This document shows, one piece after another, positions 44,800-57,019 of a DNA stretch of 64,000 nt (its first letter is position 1; each line of letters starts with the position of its first letter). The DNA is from Carettochelys insculpta (taxonomy: Eukaryota; Chordata; Testudines; Carettochelyidae): contig NC_134137.1 of assembly GCF_033958435.1 (NCBI RefSeq), forward strand, positions 104,852,501-104,916,500. Direction: 5' to 3'. The notes beneath the pieces were generated by a model, which was given only the letters and a program-made list of their open reading frames with translations, had not been told where the DNA came from and did not search any database. Both the position numbers and the translations under genes were made by a program.

Positions 44800-46200
44800 C
44801 TGGGGTGCCATGTGAGGTGTCAAGTGAAAGCTGATGAAGCCCTGAATCTGTGTTTGCTACTTATGTGTCTGTATCGTGTATGTAGGTAGTTATAGGTTTT
44901 AGCTATGAAACTGTATTAGAAAATGTTTTAGTGCTAAGGTGTGAACTCAGCCCCAGCCAGGACACTGGTCTGAACAATATAGGGTGGAAACCAGAGGCTC
45001 AAGCACCTAATCACATTCCAGATGATTGAGACATATCAATGGGATGGAGCCCAATGGTCAAAGTGACCTGGGCTGAAACAAAGGAAAAGTCCAGTTCAGA
45101 AATCTGAGACTATCTCTGAGGATTCATCCGATGGTGCTTTGCCACAACAGACTACCTGAGTCAGGTGGGGGTGGACCCTCAGGGCACTATGGAAAGAAGA
45201 AAGAGTTTTGTTCCTGAACTGGAAGAGAACAGAAGAGACAATACAAGAGTGAACAATGGTGTGGTCTTAGCAATGTCCATCTTGGATCCTTTGTCTTTTG
45301 GTTTCAAAGTGTCCATGTGCCAGCATGAGGACTCCAGAAGGCTGGATCTACAATGCTTTAATAACTGAATCTGTGTAACCTGAAATGAACTTTCAGAGAC
45401 TTTCAAGAAGCAGCAAATAACATTGTTGGCCTGCATCAGTAGTTAAAACAAAAAGCAGTCCAGTAGCAGTTTAAAGACTAACAAAATAATTTAGTAGGTG
45501 GTGAACTTTTGTGGGATAGACCCACTTCTTCAGACCACAGCCATACAAGAACAGAGGTCTGAAGAAGTGGGTCCATCCCACGAAAGCTCACCACCTAATA
45601 AACTATTTTGTTAGTCTTTAAAGTGCTACTGGACTGCTTTTTTGTTTTGATAGAAGATATGACTACCACGGCTATCACTGTTACTGCATCCGTAGTTATG
45701 ACTGATGCATGTAAAGCATTTTTTTAACAATTCTTCTCTCGAACCCTGTTCTTTCTTTTTTTAAATAAATCTTTAGCTATTAGATATAAAGAATTGGTGA
45801 GCATGTTGTTTGGGTAAGATCCAAGTATATATTAACCAGGGGCTGGGGCTGGACCCTCTGAGGTCTGGAAGAATCTGTGTGGTGTTTGGTGAAACGGGCT
45901 TAAGAGCCTCTCCCCAGACTTTTGGAGTTGTTGGTCTGGGCTGATAGCTGAGAAGCCTGTGGGCTTGCTTGTGCGACTTCTGGCTGGCCAGTGAGGCTGG
46001 CAGAGGTACTGTGGTGGCTGGTTGGATTTTCCTTAGTAAGAAGGAAATCCCAGACTGGGGCTGTAAGTGTCCTGGATTTTAAGCAAACCCTGGATTGATT
46101 TCTCTAGCTGTGCCCAGAAACCCTGTCCTACTACAAGATAGTGGAGGACAGAACTGGGAATCCAGTGTACATGTGACTGTTGAATCAGGAAGTAAAACAA
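44800..46200 (+). mobile_element. LTR-like segment of an endogenous retroelement (limits uncertain)
   Basis: Around 45740-45900 the sequence runs 'tttttttaaataaatctttag', then 'aagaattggtgagcatg', then 'tttgggtaagatcc' and 'gtggtgtttggtgaaac'. This resembles the polyadenylation region of a reptilian endogenous-retrovirus LTR as I remember it. AATAAA is at about 45764-45769. No gag/pol/env frame is present, so it would be a solo LTR. It is split by the inverted pair at 45446-45683. Outer limits are estimated. Confidence 0.35.
45446..45683. mobile_element. Inverted pair of Penelope-like modules with 15-bp TSD
   Basis: CTGCATCAGTAGTTA (45431-45445) on the left and CTGCATCCGTAGTTA (45684-45698) on the right differ at one base, so the 238-bp inverted pair entered as a unit. 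The right arm has CTGAAGA (45559-45565), a GTGGG/CCCAC hairpin and GAAAGCTC (45582-45589), followed by ACC pairing with GGT upstream. The left arm carries the inverted copy with AAAA in place of GAAA. Confidence 0.8.
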
Positions 46201-46572
46201 TCTCTACACTGGGTTTCACTTTCTGAATAATGAGTCAGCAATGAGGCACATTCCTTATTTTCCATATAGTCACTGGCATGAGGTAGCCTACTTTTTCATG
46301 TGGTCTTTCAGGCCTACCTAAATAGCTTACTGTCCCCGCTGTTTAGTTAAGACCTCTGAGAAGAATGAACAAGTCTTACATGAGGCATCAGTGTGAAAGC
46401 CAGTGCCGTAACAGAACCTTTTTACTGCAGCTAGAACTGCAGATGAAGAATTCTGTATAATGTACAGAATCAGCAGTGTGCAGTGGCTTGCCCTTTTAAA
46501 CAAAATAATCCACACTGAATACTCTTGGCCTGCTAATCAGTTAATTAATTTATACAATATAAAATAGTACTA
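46201..46572. other. No gene or repeat recognised
   Basis: Unassigned AT-rich sequence. Confidence 0.45.
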
Positions 46573-46885
46573 CAGGTTGAACCTCTCTCATGCAGCACCC
46601 TTGGGACCTGACAGGTATCAAACCAGAGAATTTGCTGGACAATGAGAGGTCCATGTTGTCTAGTAGCATTACCCAACACTTCCACTGCTTATGGGGCTCT
46701 TTGAAGACATTTAGGGGTAAAATAGAGCTACATAACAGCACAGAACACTGATAGCCAGGACTGGTGGCTGTAAACTAACTCTATGGGACCACTGGAAACT
46801 TGGCCACACCCACGATAGGTGATCATCTTGCTGAATTATGGATGTTGCTGGATGACAGAATGTTGGACTAGAGAGGTTCAACCTG
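46573..46885. mobile_element. Tigger/pogo-type MITE with TA target
   Basis: The ends CAGGTTGAACCTCTCT and, inverted, CAGGTTGAACCTCTCT are perfect inverted repeats bounded by TA on both sides (46571-46572, 46886-46887), as in Tc1/mariner-pogo elements. 313 bp, non-coding. Confidence 0.9.
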
Positions 46886-46887
46886 TA

Positions 46888-47116
46888 GTTGTAGCCATTG
46901 AATAATACTTTCGTGAATGTTTTCTTTTCTTAACTGTATCCAAAAGTATGTCCTTAACTTACCTTACATTTAATTAAAGTCCCATCAGTCTTTAAAGCTT
47001 TCCATTTCTGCTTCTTGTAGGTACATTCAGAGGGGAAACAACATGGAGATACCTTGAGTCCAGAATAGTGCCGCCATGGAGTTTGGTTGGGCTAGGCAGT
47101 CTGAAAGCTGCTATAG
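46888..47116. other. No gene or repeat recognised
   Basis: Unassigned. Confidence 0.45.
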
Positions 47117-47180
47117 CAGAGGCTGGCAAAATCAGCCCCATGGGCCAGATCTGGCCCTCCAAGCATTTCTCTCTAGCCTG
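47117..47180. mobile_element. Possible hAT left-end fragment
   Basis: CAGAGGCTGGCAAAATCAG followed by 'gggccagatctggccc' resembles the CAGGGGTCGGCAACC...GGGCCGGATCCGGCCC end of hAT repeats. The partner end was not found. Confidence 0.45.
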
Positions 47181-47689
47181 CCCACTCTGATTAGCAGAGT
47201 GTGTGTACTTACAGCCAGTAGCATGTTTTCAGCTGCCCCTCCCCCACCTTGTTCCTTCTGCAGCAGAGCTGCTCCTAGGATTCTCCTGCTAGCTGTGCAG
47301 AGGGAGAGAGGGGGAGGGAAGAGGGTAGTGCTAAAGTCAGGGTATTTGCCTGCCCGCCATAGTCCATCTCTCCAGAGCAGGGATTGGGGTAGAGAGACAC
47401 ACAGCAGAGCTGCTCCTGTCAGAAGCATGGATGGTAAGTGACTCACTCAGGAGTGCATAACAGGGAAAGGGGAGACAACAGAACAGGACAGATTTCCCAT
47501 AAAGAAACAGAGGATGGCTTCGTTCAGAAATGTACCCAATGGCAGCCAGCACACTCACTCTGTGTCACCATCACACATGTACCCAGTCTGCGCCACACAC
47601 ACACAAATACCATCACACCTCTACTCTTGGCAGCCGCTCAATAACGAGGAGGATGTCTTCATGTCACCCTCCTATTTGTGAGTCCATTG
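47181..47689. other. No gene recognised; (CA)n-like tract near 47593
   Basis: G/A-rich and C/A-rich stretches open antisense frames at 47076-47446, with no motif in either. Confidence 0.45.
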
Positions 47690-48200
47690 ATGGCTGACCA
47701 GTCCAATTCTGGACTCTCCTAAACTTATGTCCTATGCCGACTGCGAAATGGTGACAGGAGCAGGATTATGAAATCTGGAAGCTTTTAGTCATGAACCAGC
47801 ACGTAGGCAGTGGATTTATGTATCAGTCATTCTGTTTTGAAGACCGAGGTGGCAGAATGGTCCAGCTGCTGCATCTATGACTGAGCAGCCCTATTTAGGA
47901 TCTGCTCTGCTCACCCCATGTGGGGAGGGGCTGGAAAAAGTGCCTTAAACATAATCCACCTCAACTCCCTGACTAGATGACCGCATCCAGTGGGTTTACC
48001 TCTCTGCAGTAAAAATTGAATGGTAAACTTTGGAATGTGGATTATTCTGACCATAATGGATAACCCAGACAGAGGGTGACCCAAATTACCCCTGGCAATC
48101 ATCATCTGTGAGCTGCGAAGATTCAGCATCAACATAGCTGCCCTGGCAGAAATGTGTGAAGCAGAAGAAGCACAGCTAAGAGAAGGTGGAGGATTTTATG
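47690..48200 (+). pseudogene. 5' part of an APE-type LINE, start of the polyprotein
   Basis: From ATG at 48035 one frame reads MWIILTIMDNPDRG, a TGA at 48077-48079, then AIIICELRRFSINIAALAE and AQLREGGGG. This is the start of the endonuclease domain of the same LINE type as at 21.3-24.4 kb. It stops at about 48200, so only the 5' end survives. The roughly 340 bp before the ATG may be the 5' untranslated region. Confidence 0.65.
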
Positions 48201-49683
48201 TCAGATGATAGTGGTGACTCAAAATGAATGGAAACCTTTGAGTCATGGCCTTAGGTTCTGGTAAGGGCTACAGATGGGGGTTGTGGCAAAGGGAGCCATA
48301 TAATTCACAAACCCAGTGATCACATCCCCACTTGTCCCTCCCACTCCTCCTCTGTGATTTCATGAAGCGCTCAGTGACTGACAACCAACACAGAATCCTG
48401 CTGTATAGGGAATGGAACCCAGTTTCCTGGTTCAGTCTCCTGTGATTCGCTTGCATTGTGAGTCTAGTGGAACTATTCAAAAAAAGCAGAATTCACCCCT
48501 TTCTCTTGTATCACTTGACAGTAGACTTGTGTTTCAGAACTCTTGTCTCCTTCTTCTACCCACAAAGAAACATTTTTGTGAAGTTCTTCCCTAACTCACC
48601 ATCTCTTTCTTAGTCCTGACAGCTGTTGATGGGAAAATCCCTACTTACCATAAGGTAGGCAAGTATGCTGATTTGAACACATCACTCAGATTGCTGCTTA
48701 GATATGTTTCAAAATTATTATGCATTACAGGTATTTTTAAAGTTCTGAAATTGTTACCCAGATCCTCAGCTTCTGTAAATTAATGCAGCTCTGTTGAAAT
48801 CAATGGCTTTGTTCCAGGTATCTGTTCAGATACCTCCTATTTATATAGGTGTAAAGCTTTCTGCAGTGACTCACAGACATATGTAGCAACATCAAGGTAG
48901 GCTGTTAGGAACCAGGGCACAATCCCCAAACTGATTGTGGGTTCTATACTCAGATTTTGCCAATCAATTATCAAAGGTGAGTTCCTCAGGCACTATAACA
49001 GCCTTAACACAGAGTAATAGACCCTTGGGTATTCCAAGGTAGCTTGCCAGCCAGGTGAACATACCTTTGCAATAGATGCTTTCTTACAAGAATCACAGGA
49101 ATATTTATGTTATTCCCAGTCCCAAAGGATTTACCCTAGGTCAACTGCATTTTAAATCTTACACCAACAACGAAGATGGTAACCAACGCTATAATAAACT
49201 ATATATAGATTTATTAAGCAGGAAAGTGAAGCAAGAGAATTACTTACAATGTTAAAGCAAGTAAACCTGCACGGAAAAGTTATAATCTCAAGTTTCAAAA
49301 AGTAATAGAAACTTCTATAATAAGTAACAGAGAGGAAGCCGCGCTAGCTCCACATGACCTTTAGGGTTAACCCAGGATAAGCTCTGGGGATCTCGTGCTT
49401 ATGCCAAGGAACCTTCCTCCCATAGTCCCAGCCACATACAGCTACAATTCTTGTTCATTAGAGAGGTTTTATTCTCCTCCTTGCCTGTGCTCTGAGCTGC
49501 AAGCTCAGCTGACAGGAGGCACCACCTTCACAGCACATCTTTGGACGAATGGGGGGCAGGGGGCAGGGGAGGAGGGGAAGTTGCAAAACAACCAACATCT
49601 TTTGTCCTCTTTATCATTCAACAATAATCCATCAGGTGTAGATGGACCTTTCCAGTAGGGCACGACAGTAGCATCTTCTGTTT
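48201..49683. other. No gene recognised
   Basis: A 'ctgttgaaatcaatggctt' string at 48793 belongs to the recurrent palindromic motif. The rest is unassigned. Confidence 0.4.
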
Positions 49684-49940
49684 GGCTACGCCTACACCAA
49701 AGAGTTTTGTAGACAAAACTTGTGGAGCATCTACACACAGAACGTACTTCGTCAATAGAAACTGTCAACAAAAAAAGCTGCGCAGATGCTTCAGGGGGTG
49801 GAAGGGCCCATTTGTTGACAGAGCGGATCAAAAAATTGATCCATTTTTATGTGTAGACTGATCTGTTGACAGAAGTTTTGTAGGAGCATCTCTTCTGACT
49901 GTAACTTCTATAGACTGATGCTTCTAGTGTAGCTGTAGCC
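49684..49940. mobile_element. PIF/Harbinger-type MITE (family D)
   Basis: The ends GGCTACGCCTACACCA and inverted GGCTACAGCTACACTAG are flanked by TTT/TTG. The interior has 'tttgttgacagag' and 'ctgttgacagaagttt', as in the 28319 element. Confidence 0.8.
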
Positions 49941-50003
49941 TTGGAGATGAGCACTTCACACTAGCTAATGTGTGTCTCCTGTCTGGTGACTCACACACTC
50001 ACA

Positions 50004-50309
50004 GGCTCTGTCTACACTAGCACAAATCTTCGAAATGGCCATGCAAATGGCCATTTCAAAGCTTACTAATGAGGTGCTGACTATGCATTTCAGTGCTGAG
50101 GTGCCTATTCAGCCCCTCATTAGCATGCCACCAGCCATGGCTCTTCAAAATTGCCGCCTTTCACTGCTGCGCAGCTCATCCAGACGGGGGTCCTTTTTGA
50201 AAGGACCCTGGGACCTTTGAAATCCCCTTATTCCTACCAGCAGTAATTTGCTCCTTATTAGTAATTTGCATGGCCAGTTCGAAGATTTGTGCTTAGTGTA
50301 GACACGGCC
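50004..50309. mobile_element. PIF/Harbinger-type MITE (family F) with ACA TSD
   Basis: The ends GGCTCTGTCTACACTA and inverted GGCCGTGTCTACACTA are flanked by ACA (50001-50003, 50310-50312). The left subterminal hairpin 'cgaaatggccatgcaaat' plus 'ggccatttcaaag' is shared with the 82-bp element at 37899. The 'taatgaggtgctga' and 'cctcattagcatg' blocks are shared with family B. 306 bp. Confidence 0.92.
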
Positions 50310-50312
50310 ACA

Positions 50313-51209
50313 GTGTCTCACAATACAACTTCTCAGATATTATTTTACAATGTGAGGTACAGCTATTACAAGTGAGGTTAGTGCATGCAGCAACTCACAA
50401 GCATTCCATAAAGACTGAACCCTGAATACATTTTTGTAGCTCTAATATCCATTGTAATAATACTAACACACAGGTGAGCCAGACTAAATCCAGCACTGTA
50501 TTTATCTGTATTCAGCTGAGGCATGGTGACTGTGACATGAGCTATCTCTTGGTCTGCCAGCATCACAGTCAGATCTTGCCCTGGGCAATGGAATGAAGAA
50601 AAGCAGAGATGCTGTTGTGGGTGTCCTTTGGTGTACGCATCCTGATTAGTAGGACAGGGTTCAAGAGAGTAGTTTTAGCGGAGGCATGGCAAGACAGGCA
50701 TTGCTGATACTCAAGAGACCCTGTGTTCCACGCTTGCAATGCATGTATCTAATCATGTCCCCCAACTCGCAGATCACACTCCTTGCATACAGTCTGATGG
50801 AGAGTTTTTGGCCTTGTCTACTAGTGCTATGGAAAGACACCCTGAGCAGGACTGAATATATAATATTTGAAGAGATGAAAAGATGTGTTATCAGACTAAT
50901 AATTACTACATAGGATGGTCATTTAAACTGTATAGCAGAAGACAGTTTGGTCAAAGCATGAGCTAAACTGGACCTAAGATTGTAATTATTGAAGGAAATC
51001 CCTTAAAACACGGTAGTTTCTTCACAGTTAAGGTACCACTTAGCAAAAAACCAAAAAATGTGAAAGTGTCGCAAAGTAGAGACATTAAAGTGTTCAAAAA
51101 TTGTTCTGTGACAGGTAGGCCAAGGCACCAGGTCTGGAAGCCACTTTTCCTCAACGTGGCATCACTCCAGATGTCTATTTCCTATTTTATTGCAACAATA
51201 AATGCCCCA
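50313..51209. other. No gene or repeat recognised
   Basis: Unassigned. Confidence 0.45.
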
Positions 51210-51312
51210 AATGAGATTCAAGCCCCATTGTGCTAGGTGCTGTACAGACACATAAGAGGAGGTAGTTTGTGGCCCCACGAGCTTGCAGGCTAAACTGAGA
51301 AGGATGGGAGAC
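51210..51312 (+). repeat. MIR / CORE-SINE fragment
   Basis: It reads 'ttgtgctaggtgctgtacagacacataag' then 'ggccccacgagcttgcaggctaaa', in the MIR order. Confidence 0.65.
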
Positions 51313-54300
51313 AAGAAATAAGTGGCATCATGACATCCCCATTGAATCTTCTGCTCCTCCTTGTGCCCCTCCCGCTTCTCATTTGTCTCATCCTGAAAGG
51401 CATACAGACTAGATTTACTTGGGGAGCACTGTCCAGGTAACAGTTGGTGCTGTTCCTTTAAATCATTTCCTTTCCAAACACATCTTCCCTACTCCCTGCC
51501 TCTCAGAGTGACTCCATGCTTCTTCTGCATGCGTCCCTGTATGTTCACTTCAGATAACCGAGTTTATAAACTCCCCAACAGGGCCATACAAAATGCATAA
51601 TGAATTCAGAAACTATTACCACTTCTATTATTCGAATAGTCCTGACACACACTCCCACATCCCAAAACAAGCAAAAGACCAACAGCTGAAGACTGGTGTT
51701 CCTTGTTCAAACTAGTTATGATGACCCCCCCACCCCCAAAAAAAGATAAATATATTCAAACAAGTTTGTTGAATCCTAATGTATCTTTAAACATCTTATC
51801 CAATTCACCTGAAACTTTCTAGCAAAAATTCTACTGTGATATAGGAAGATTCTAAGCTGTAAATGTTACATTTCTGTTGTCAGGTTAATTTGCCATGAAT
51901 TTTTGAATAGTGTTCCTAAACTATGGAATGTGAGGATTAAAGACTATTGTTTCTCATCATGCAATATCTTCTCCAAGCAAAACCTCCATAAACAGATGTT
52001 GTCAGCAACTCATAACTGGATCTTCATCAAACTACCTCGCTCTTTAGAAAGACGAAAAACAACAACAAAGGCACTTTAGTCATAGAGAGTTTTGTACTGT
52101 GTTATAATTTTCATATTACCCTTTGCCCAGCCATTCTACTCTGGCTGCATATGTATATCATTCATTGCAAGTTTACTTCATTCCTCTGGATTCATGGCTG
52201 ATGCTCTCTGGACCATAAAATTTCAGCTGCAAAACCAGAACATCTCATTATTTCTGAAATATCAAGCTTGTATCTCTTGATAAATAATTCCTACTAGTAT
52301 AATGTATCAGACTAAAACATATTTTCTGAGGCCAGTGAGGTTAAAGCGGCAATCTCACCTTTTTTAATTTTTTTGCCCTGAAGACAGTGATTTCCATATA
52401 TAGAGTGACCCTGGTTTGTGTTGAACATGGGGAATGAGGGTGAAGCATGAAACGACACATATTGCTGTCAGAGATTTGAAATGAGGCCTGCTAACCTGTA
52501 GGCAGCCTTACAGGACTAATCAGTCCCCCACATTAGCAATATATTCAGATTGCTGCATGCGGTAGCCAGCTATGCCTGGGAAGTTTTCTTTTTTTAAATC
52601 ACTGCCATTGACAAACATTACATTTTAATGTGATTTTTCTCCTTCTAGTCCCCTTCTAAAAATATCTATTGACACCATATCTCTGAGACACTAGCTTCAT
52701 CTGGTTTCCTTGACACTTGAAGAGTCAGTGAGACTGCTGATTTGCTTTTGCATACACATCAGTCAGCAGTGCTTAAACAGATAATATTTTTACTCACATA
52801 GATGACAACACAGAATTCTTTTGAATCCGACTGCTTCTTAAACTTTACCTGTGAAGTGTCTTAGGTGCCTATGTTGCCGCTGTTGAGTTTATTTTTAAAT
52901 AGAGCAAGATGCACAGAGCAGGAACGAAAACTTTAAACTCTCTTTTTCTTATACCTTTTAAAATCTTTTGGTAATCAAAATATTTAAAAAGGAACCCTTA
53001 GAGTCAATGATGTTCCAGTCTTTCCCATTCAGCATACTGCTCACTGCAGCAAAGGCTGGGTTTGCCTTTGTATAATAGAATTCTAAATTATATTTAAATG
53101 TGTATAAATGGCTGGTGCAATGTACACCCATTTGCTTTTCCCAGTATGTCTCGTGCAGTAGGATCTTTGTGCTTTTATTCACTAAGAGCTCCCATCTTCA
53201 CTGTTTTATGCAGGGAGAGTAACCCAAAAAAGGGCATGTGGCTGGGCACCTCCTTCACCTAGTTGGCCTTGGTGTTTCTCCCTCTGGTGATGGAAGAAGA
53301 GGAGGAAGGCAAAAAACGGTCCTACTCTGAAGAGGTTTTCTCGCTCTGGTTTATTTTTTTATGTTAGCATAGGAGATCTCAGGATAACCTCAAGCCACAC
53401 TCTTTGGCCAAACCAATAAGAACCAAAAACACCCTCCGAACACAGAAAGGGATTTCCTTTCCCTGTCTCTTCTCTGGGGTATTATTTCATTATGCTGACT
53501 TCTGGGTCCCTGTCCTTCCTCAAACAGCAGTTAGCTCAGTTGCTTCCCTCATTGGGAAGAGACCAGCCTTCTACCCCAGAGAATCCATTTCTCCCTGTCA
53601 CCACACTAACTCTGCTACAGCTTGTCTCTCCCCTCTCACCTCCATACCAGAAGAGGGGTTTTTAAAGGACTGAGGTCTAGTTAACTTGAGGTAACCTCCT
53701 TTCAGCTCAGAAAGGAGCTAATGGAATGGAATGGGAGCTAATGCTATGGCTAGCAGCGCCAATGCCTATGTGGATTTGTACTCGGAAATCTACTAGTTTT
53801 TGAGTGAAGCAGGTGGCTAATAATGTTGATCCCTGTCTCCTTCCCATGACCCTGCTCTAGCTCCCTATGCCATTCTTCATCCCACAAAGGCCCACCACTC
53901 TCTTATAGCCATCACATCTGATTTTGCCACAGCCGGAAAGGCAGAATAAAGATACCAGTAAGTGGTAGCTACAAGAAATATGTCTCTACCTCTGTGGCAC
54001 CCACTTGTCTCTCCAAAGGAACACCACCTAATTTCTCAGTCAGATTCAAGAAGCATGGGAAACCTCATTGGGGTTCCTCAGCCTGGGTGACTGTTCAGAA
54101 TTCTCCCTAGTACTCTTCTGCCTGAATTGGGATTTTCAGTGGGAAAGAAATACTTAGTCACTTCAAGAAACTGAGTTTTGTTTAGTTTATTTTGAGGACC
54201 AGCATCCTAGACAAGGGTCAAGGACAGCAAAAGAAGGAAGAAAAGAATTTCTACATCATATGTCCCATCCTTATGAGCAGCTCTGAAAGGTGCTGAGTAC

Positions 54301-54583
54301 GCTCAACTGCCATTGCCGTCAATTGAAATTGTAGGTGCTCAGTACCCTTTTGAAAATACTGAGCATCCCATATGATCAGGCCCTATCAGTAACCACTTGT
54401 GAAAGTAAATAAAATAAACTGAAGAAAAGACGACAAATGGCTCACCAGGGTCTATTTTTTTCAATCTACTTACTTTGAGGTGAATTTTGCAGAGTGAAGC
54501 TACAGTGCTCTGCAGCCAGTCGAACACACAACAGCATACAACACATTACTGAAATCTCAAGGTAACAACTAATAACACGAATG
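51313..54583. other. No gene recognised
   Basis: A long repeat-poor stretch. A diverged 'ccgtcaattgaaattgtagg' with 'gctcagtaccct' at 54315-54350 belongs to the recurrent palindromic motif. Open frames (for example 53404-53673) show no domain. Confidence 0.4.
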
Positions 54584-54675
54584 GAACATACAATTGGATG
54601 TACTGGGTCAGACCAGTTAGCCATCTAGTTTGGTTAGTAGCCTGCCTCTGGCAGCAAACAGCATCAGCTGACTCA
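54584..54675 (-). mobile_element. CR1 LINE 3' tip, reverse orientation
   Basis: The + strand reads 'gtactgggtcagaccagttag' then 'ccatctag' and 'cctgcctctggcagc', the inverted CR1 3' terminal region. About 90 bp, diverged. Confidence 0.65.
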
Positions 54676-54872
54676 GTGTATGGTGGGTATTGAGAGGCTA
54701 CATATCCCACACAGTCCCGAGAATGGGCTGGACAGCTGCAGCAGCATAAGTAGCATGGTTACTTGATTAAGCCTAACGTTTCTAAGAAAGTAACATTACA
54801 CGGAAAAACGAAGATGAAAGTAAAGGTAAAATCAAGCCTATGCAGAACAGTGGCTTATGATAGGATTCCTAA

Positions 54873-55170
54873 AGCTATATCTATACTAGGGAAAGGAAGT
54901 TGATTGCAGATACGCAATTCTAGCTGTGGCAATTGCATAGCTAGAATCGACTTGTCTGCAGTCGACTCACCTGGCTGTCCTCACTGAAGAAGGTCAATGG
55001 GAGAGTTTCTCCCATTGACTTCCCTTACTCCTTGCATCTCACAATGAGTACAGGGATCAGTGCCAACCCCTGATAAGTTGACTTTGCATGTCTCTACCAG
55101 ACACAAGAAATCAACCCCCAGAAGATCAGCCCTTAATGGGTCAATGTTGCAGGGCAGTGTAGACACAGCC
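54873..55170. mobile_element. PIF/Harbinger-type MITE (family A)
   Basis: The ends AGCTATATCTATACTAG and inverted GGCTGTGTCTACACTG are flanked by TAA/TCA. The centre has an inverted repeat 'aatgggagag'/'ctcccatt'. It is homologous to 3607-3901. Confidence 0.75.
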
Positions 55171-56414
55171 TCAGTAGGTGAAGCAATTCCACCATCTTTG
55201 TATGCTCCATTGCGACTTACTGCTTGTTTTTGCTCGAAGAGTGGGCCTCATTCAGGTAAGGTGCTCACCACCTTTAACCTTAGTGATTTCTCTGAGCATC
55301 AGCAGCACTCAGCACCTGAAGGTCCCAAGCCTGAACTGGCACTTTAGAGCCTGACTGAAAGGTCACTGAAATCAGCAGAAAGACTCCCACTGACTTCCAA
55401 GAGTTTTGGAACACACTACTGTGCCCTGATTCAGCAAGGCTCTTGCAAGCATGTGTCCAAATTTAATCACACGAGAAGTTCTCTTCTGAGTTCAGTGGGA
55501 CTAGACACATGCTTAAGCACCTGGCTAACCTGAGACCTTAGGGAGCAAGCATTAAAGGGGCCCAAGGGATTTAAAAAAAGTAATTTGATATTGTCTCCAA
55601 ATTAGTGTCATCTCCAAGCACTTAACTCCTTGTAAAAATGGTTGATCTTGGAGTTCATTGTAGTACAAAACCTAAACATAACTTTGGGGAAATGTCTGTT
55701 TTTACTATAATAAAGGATATTTTTTTGTTTTTTAACATAGATGTTATTTTGCCCCTGTGTAATATATGCAACTGAACTCAATAACTTTTTAAAATCAGAA
55801 TAGCTTCAAAGGCAATTTGAATAAATAAACAAATCCGATGAAGTGATAAGGGTTTCTCTGGAGGAAAGCTCACTGGCAAATTTATTTTTAAAAAAATCTT
55901 TTAAAAAATCAAAACCATTTCCTCCATTTTAAAAAGATGTTTGAAGTCTTTTTGAATTTGCCCCTTGGTCTCATTTAAATCTAACTTCTAATCCCCTCGC
56001 CTTTGCAATCATGTAACATCTTTATTTTGGTATTACAACTTTTATTCTTGAGTACATGCCAGGTATAGACTTATATATAATTTCAAGCACAAGAGATGTG
56101 ATTGAAATTGATGTCTCCCCAAAGAAGCTGAAAACTATTTAAACATCCTTGGACTCAATTAAGGGATTTGAAGGATTAGAAAGGCAAAAATGGAGGTTAA
56201 GCAGGTACAGTTACCATTTAAAGTTACATTTAATTTTAAGAACCTGCTACAAATCACAAAACACTGAATCCCTCTGCTTATGTTTTGTACCAGCAATTTG
56301 CACTTGGCTGTGTTTTCTCAGACACAGTGCTATTAAATGCTGCACTCACACAGAGCCCAATCCTGCATTCTCTACTCTTTCGATTCAATGAAATTAAAGA
56401 TAGGCACAAATTAG
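55171..56414. other. No gene recognised; ancient repeat motif at 55370-55530
   Basis: The 55370-55530 part contains 'gactcccactgacttcc' and 'cagtgggactagacacatgc', typical strings of an old interspersed repeat. The rest is AT-rich and unassigned. Confidence 0.4.
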
Positions 56415-57019
56415 GATGGTCAATCACAGTTAACTCACATGATTAACTAAAAATATTAAACACTATTAAAATTGTGATTAACCACAGATTTGATCACACT
56501 GCTAAACAATGGAATACCAATTGAAATCTATTAAATATCTTCAATGTTTTGCTATATATTCATTTACAACACAGAATACAAAATGCACAGTGCTCACGTT
56601 ATAGTATTTTATTACAAATATTTGAACTGTAAAAATGATAAACTAAAGAACAAGTATTTTTTCCACTTACTTCATACAAGTGCTGTAGTATGTTCTCTTT
56701 ACAGAGAAAGTACAACTTACAAATGCACTCAAAACCAAAATATGTAAAACTTTAGAGCCCACCAGTCTATTCAGTCTTACATCTTGTTCTGCCAATTGCT
56801 CACATAAAGTTTGTTTTACATTTGCAGGAGATAATGCTGCCCACTACTTATCTACAATGTCACCTAAAAGTAAGAACAGGAGTTCACACGGCACTGGTGT
56901 AGCCTGCACTTCAAGGTGTTTGCGTGCCAGATATCCTAGATATCCCTATGCTCCTCTGCGCTGCAGACATGATGCCAAAGGACATGCTTTCATGCTGATG
57001 ACACTGATCAAAACAAGTA

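Noticed and set aside
50035..50220. Open frame within 50004-50309
   Set aside because: It lies entirely inside a non-coding MITE with inverted ends.
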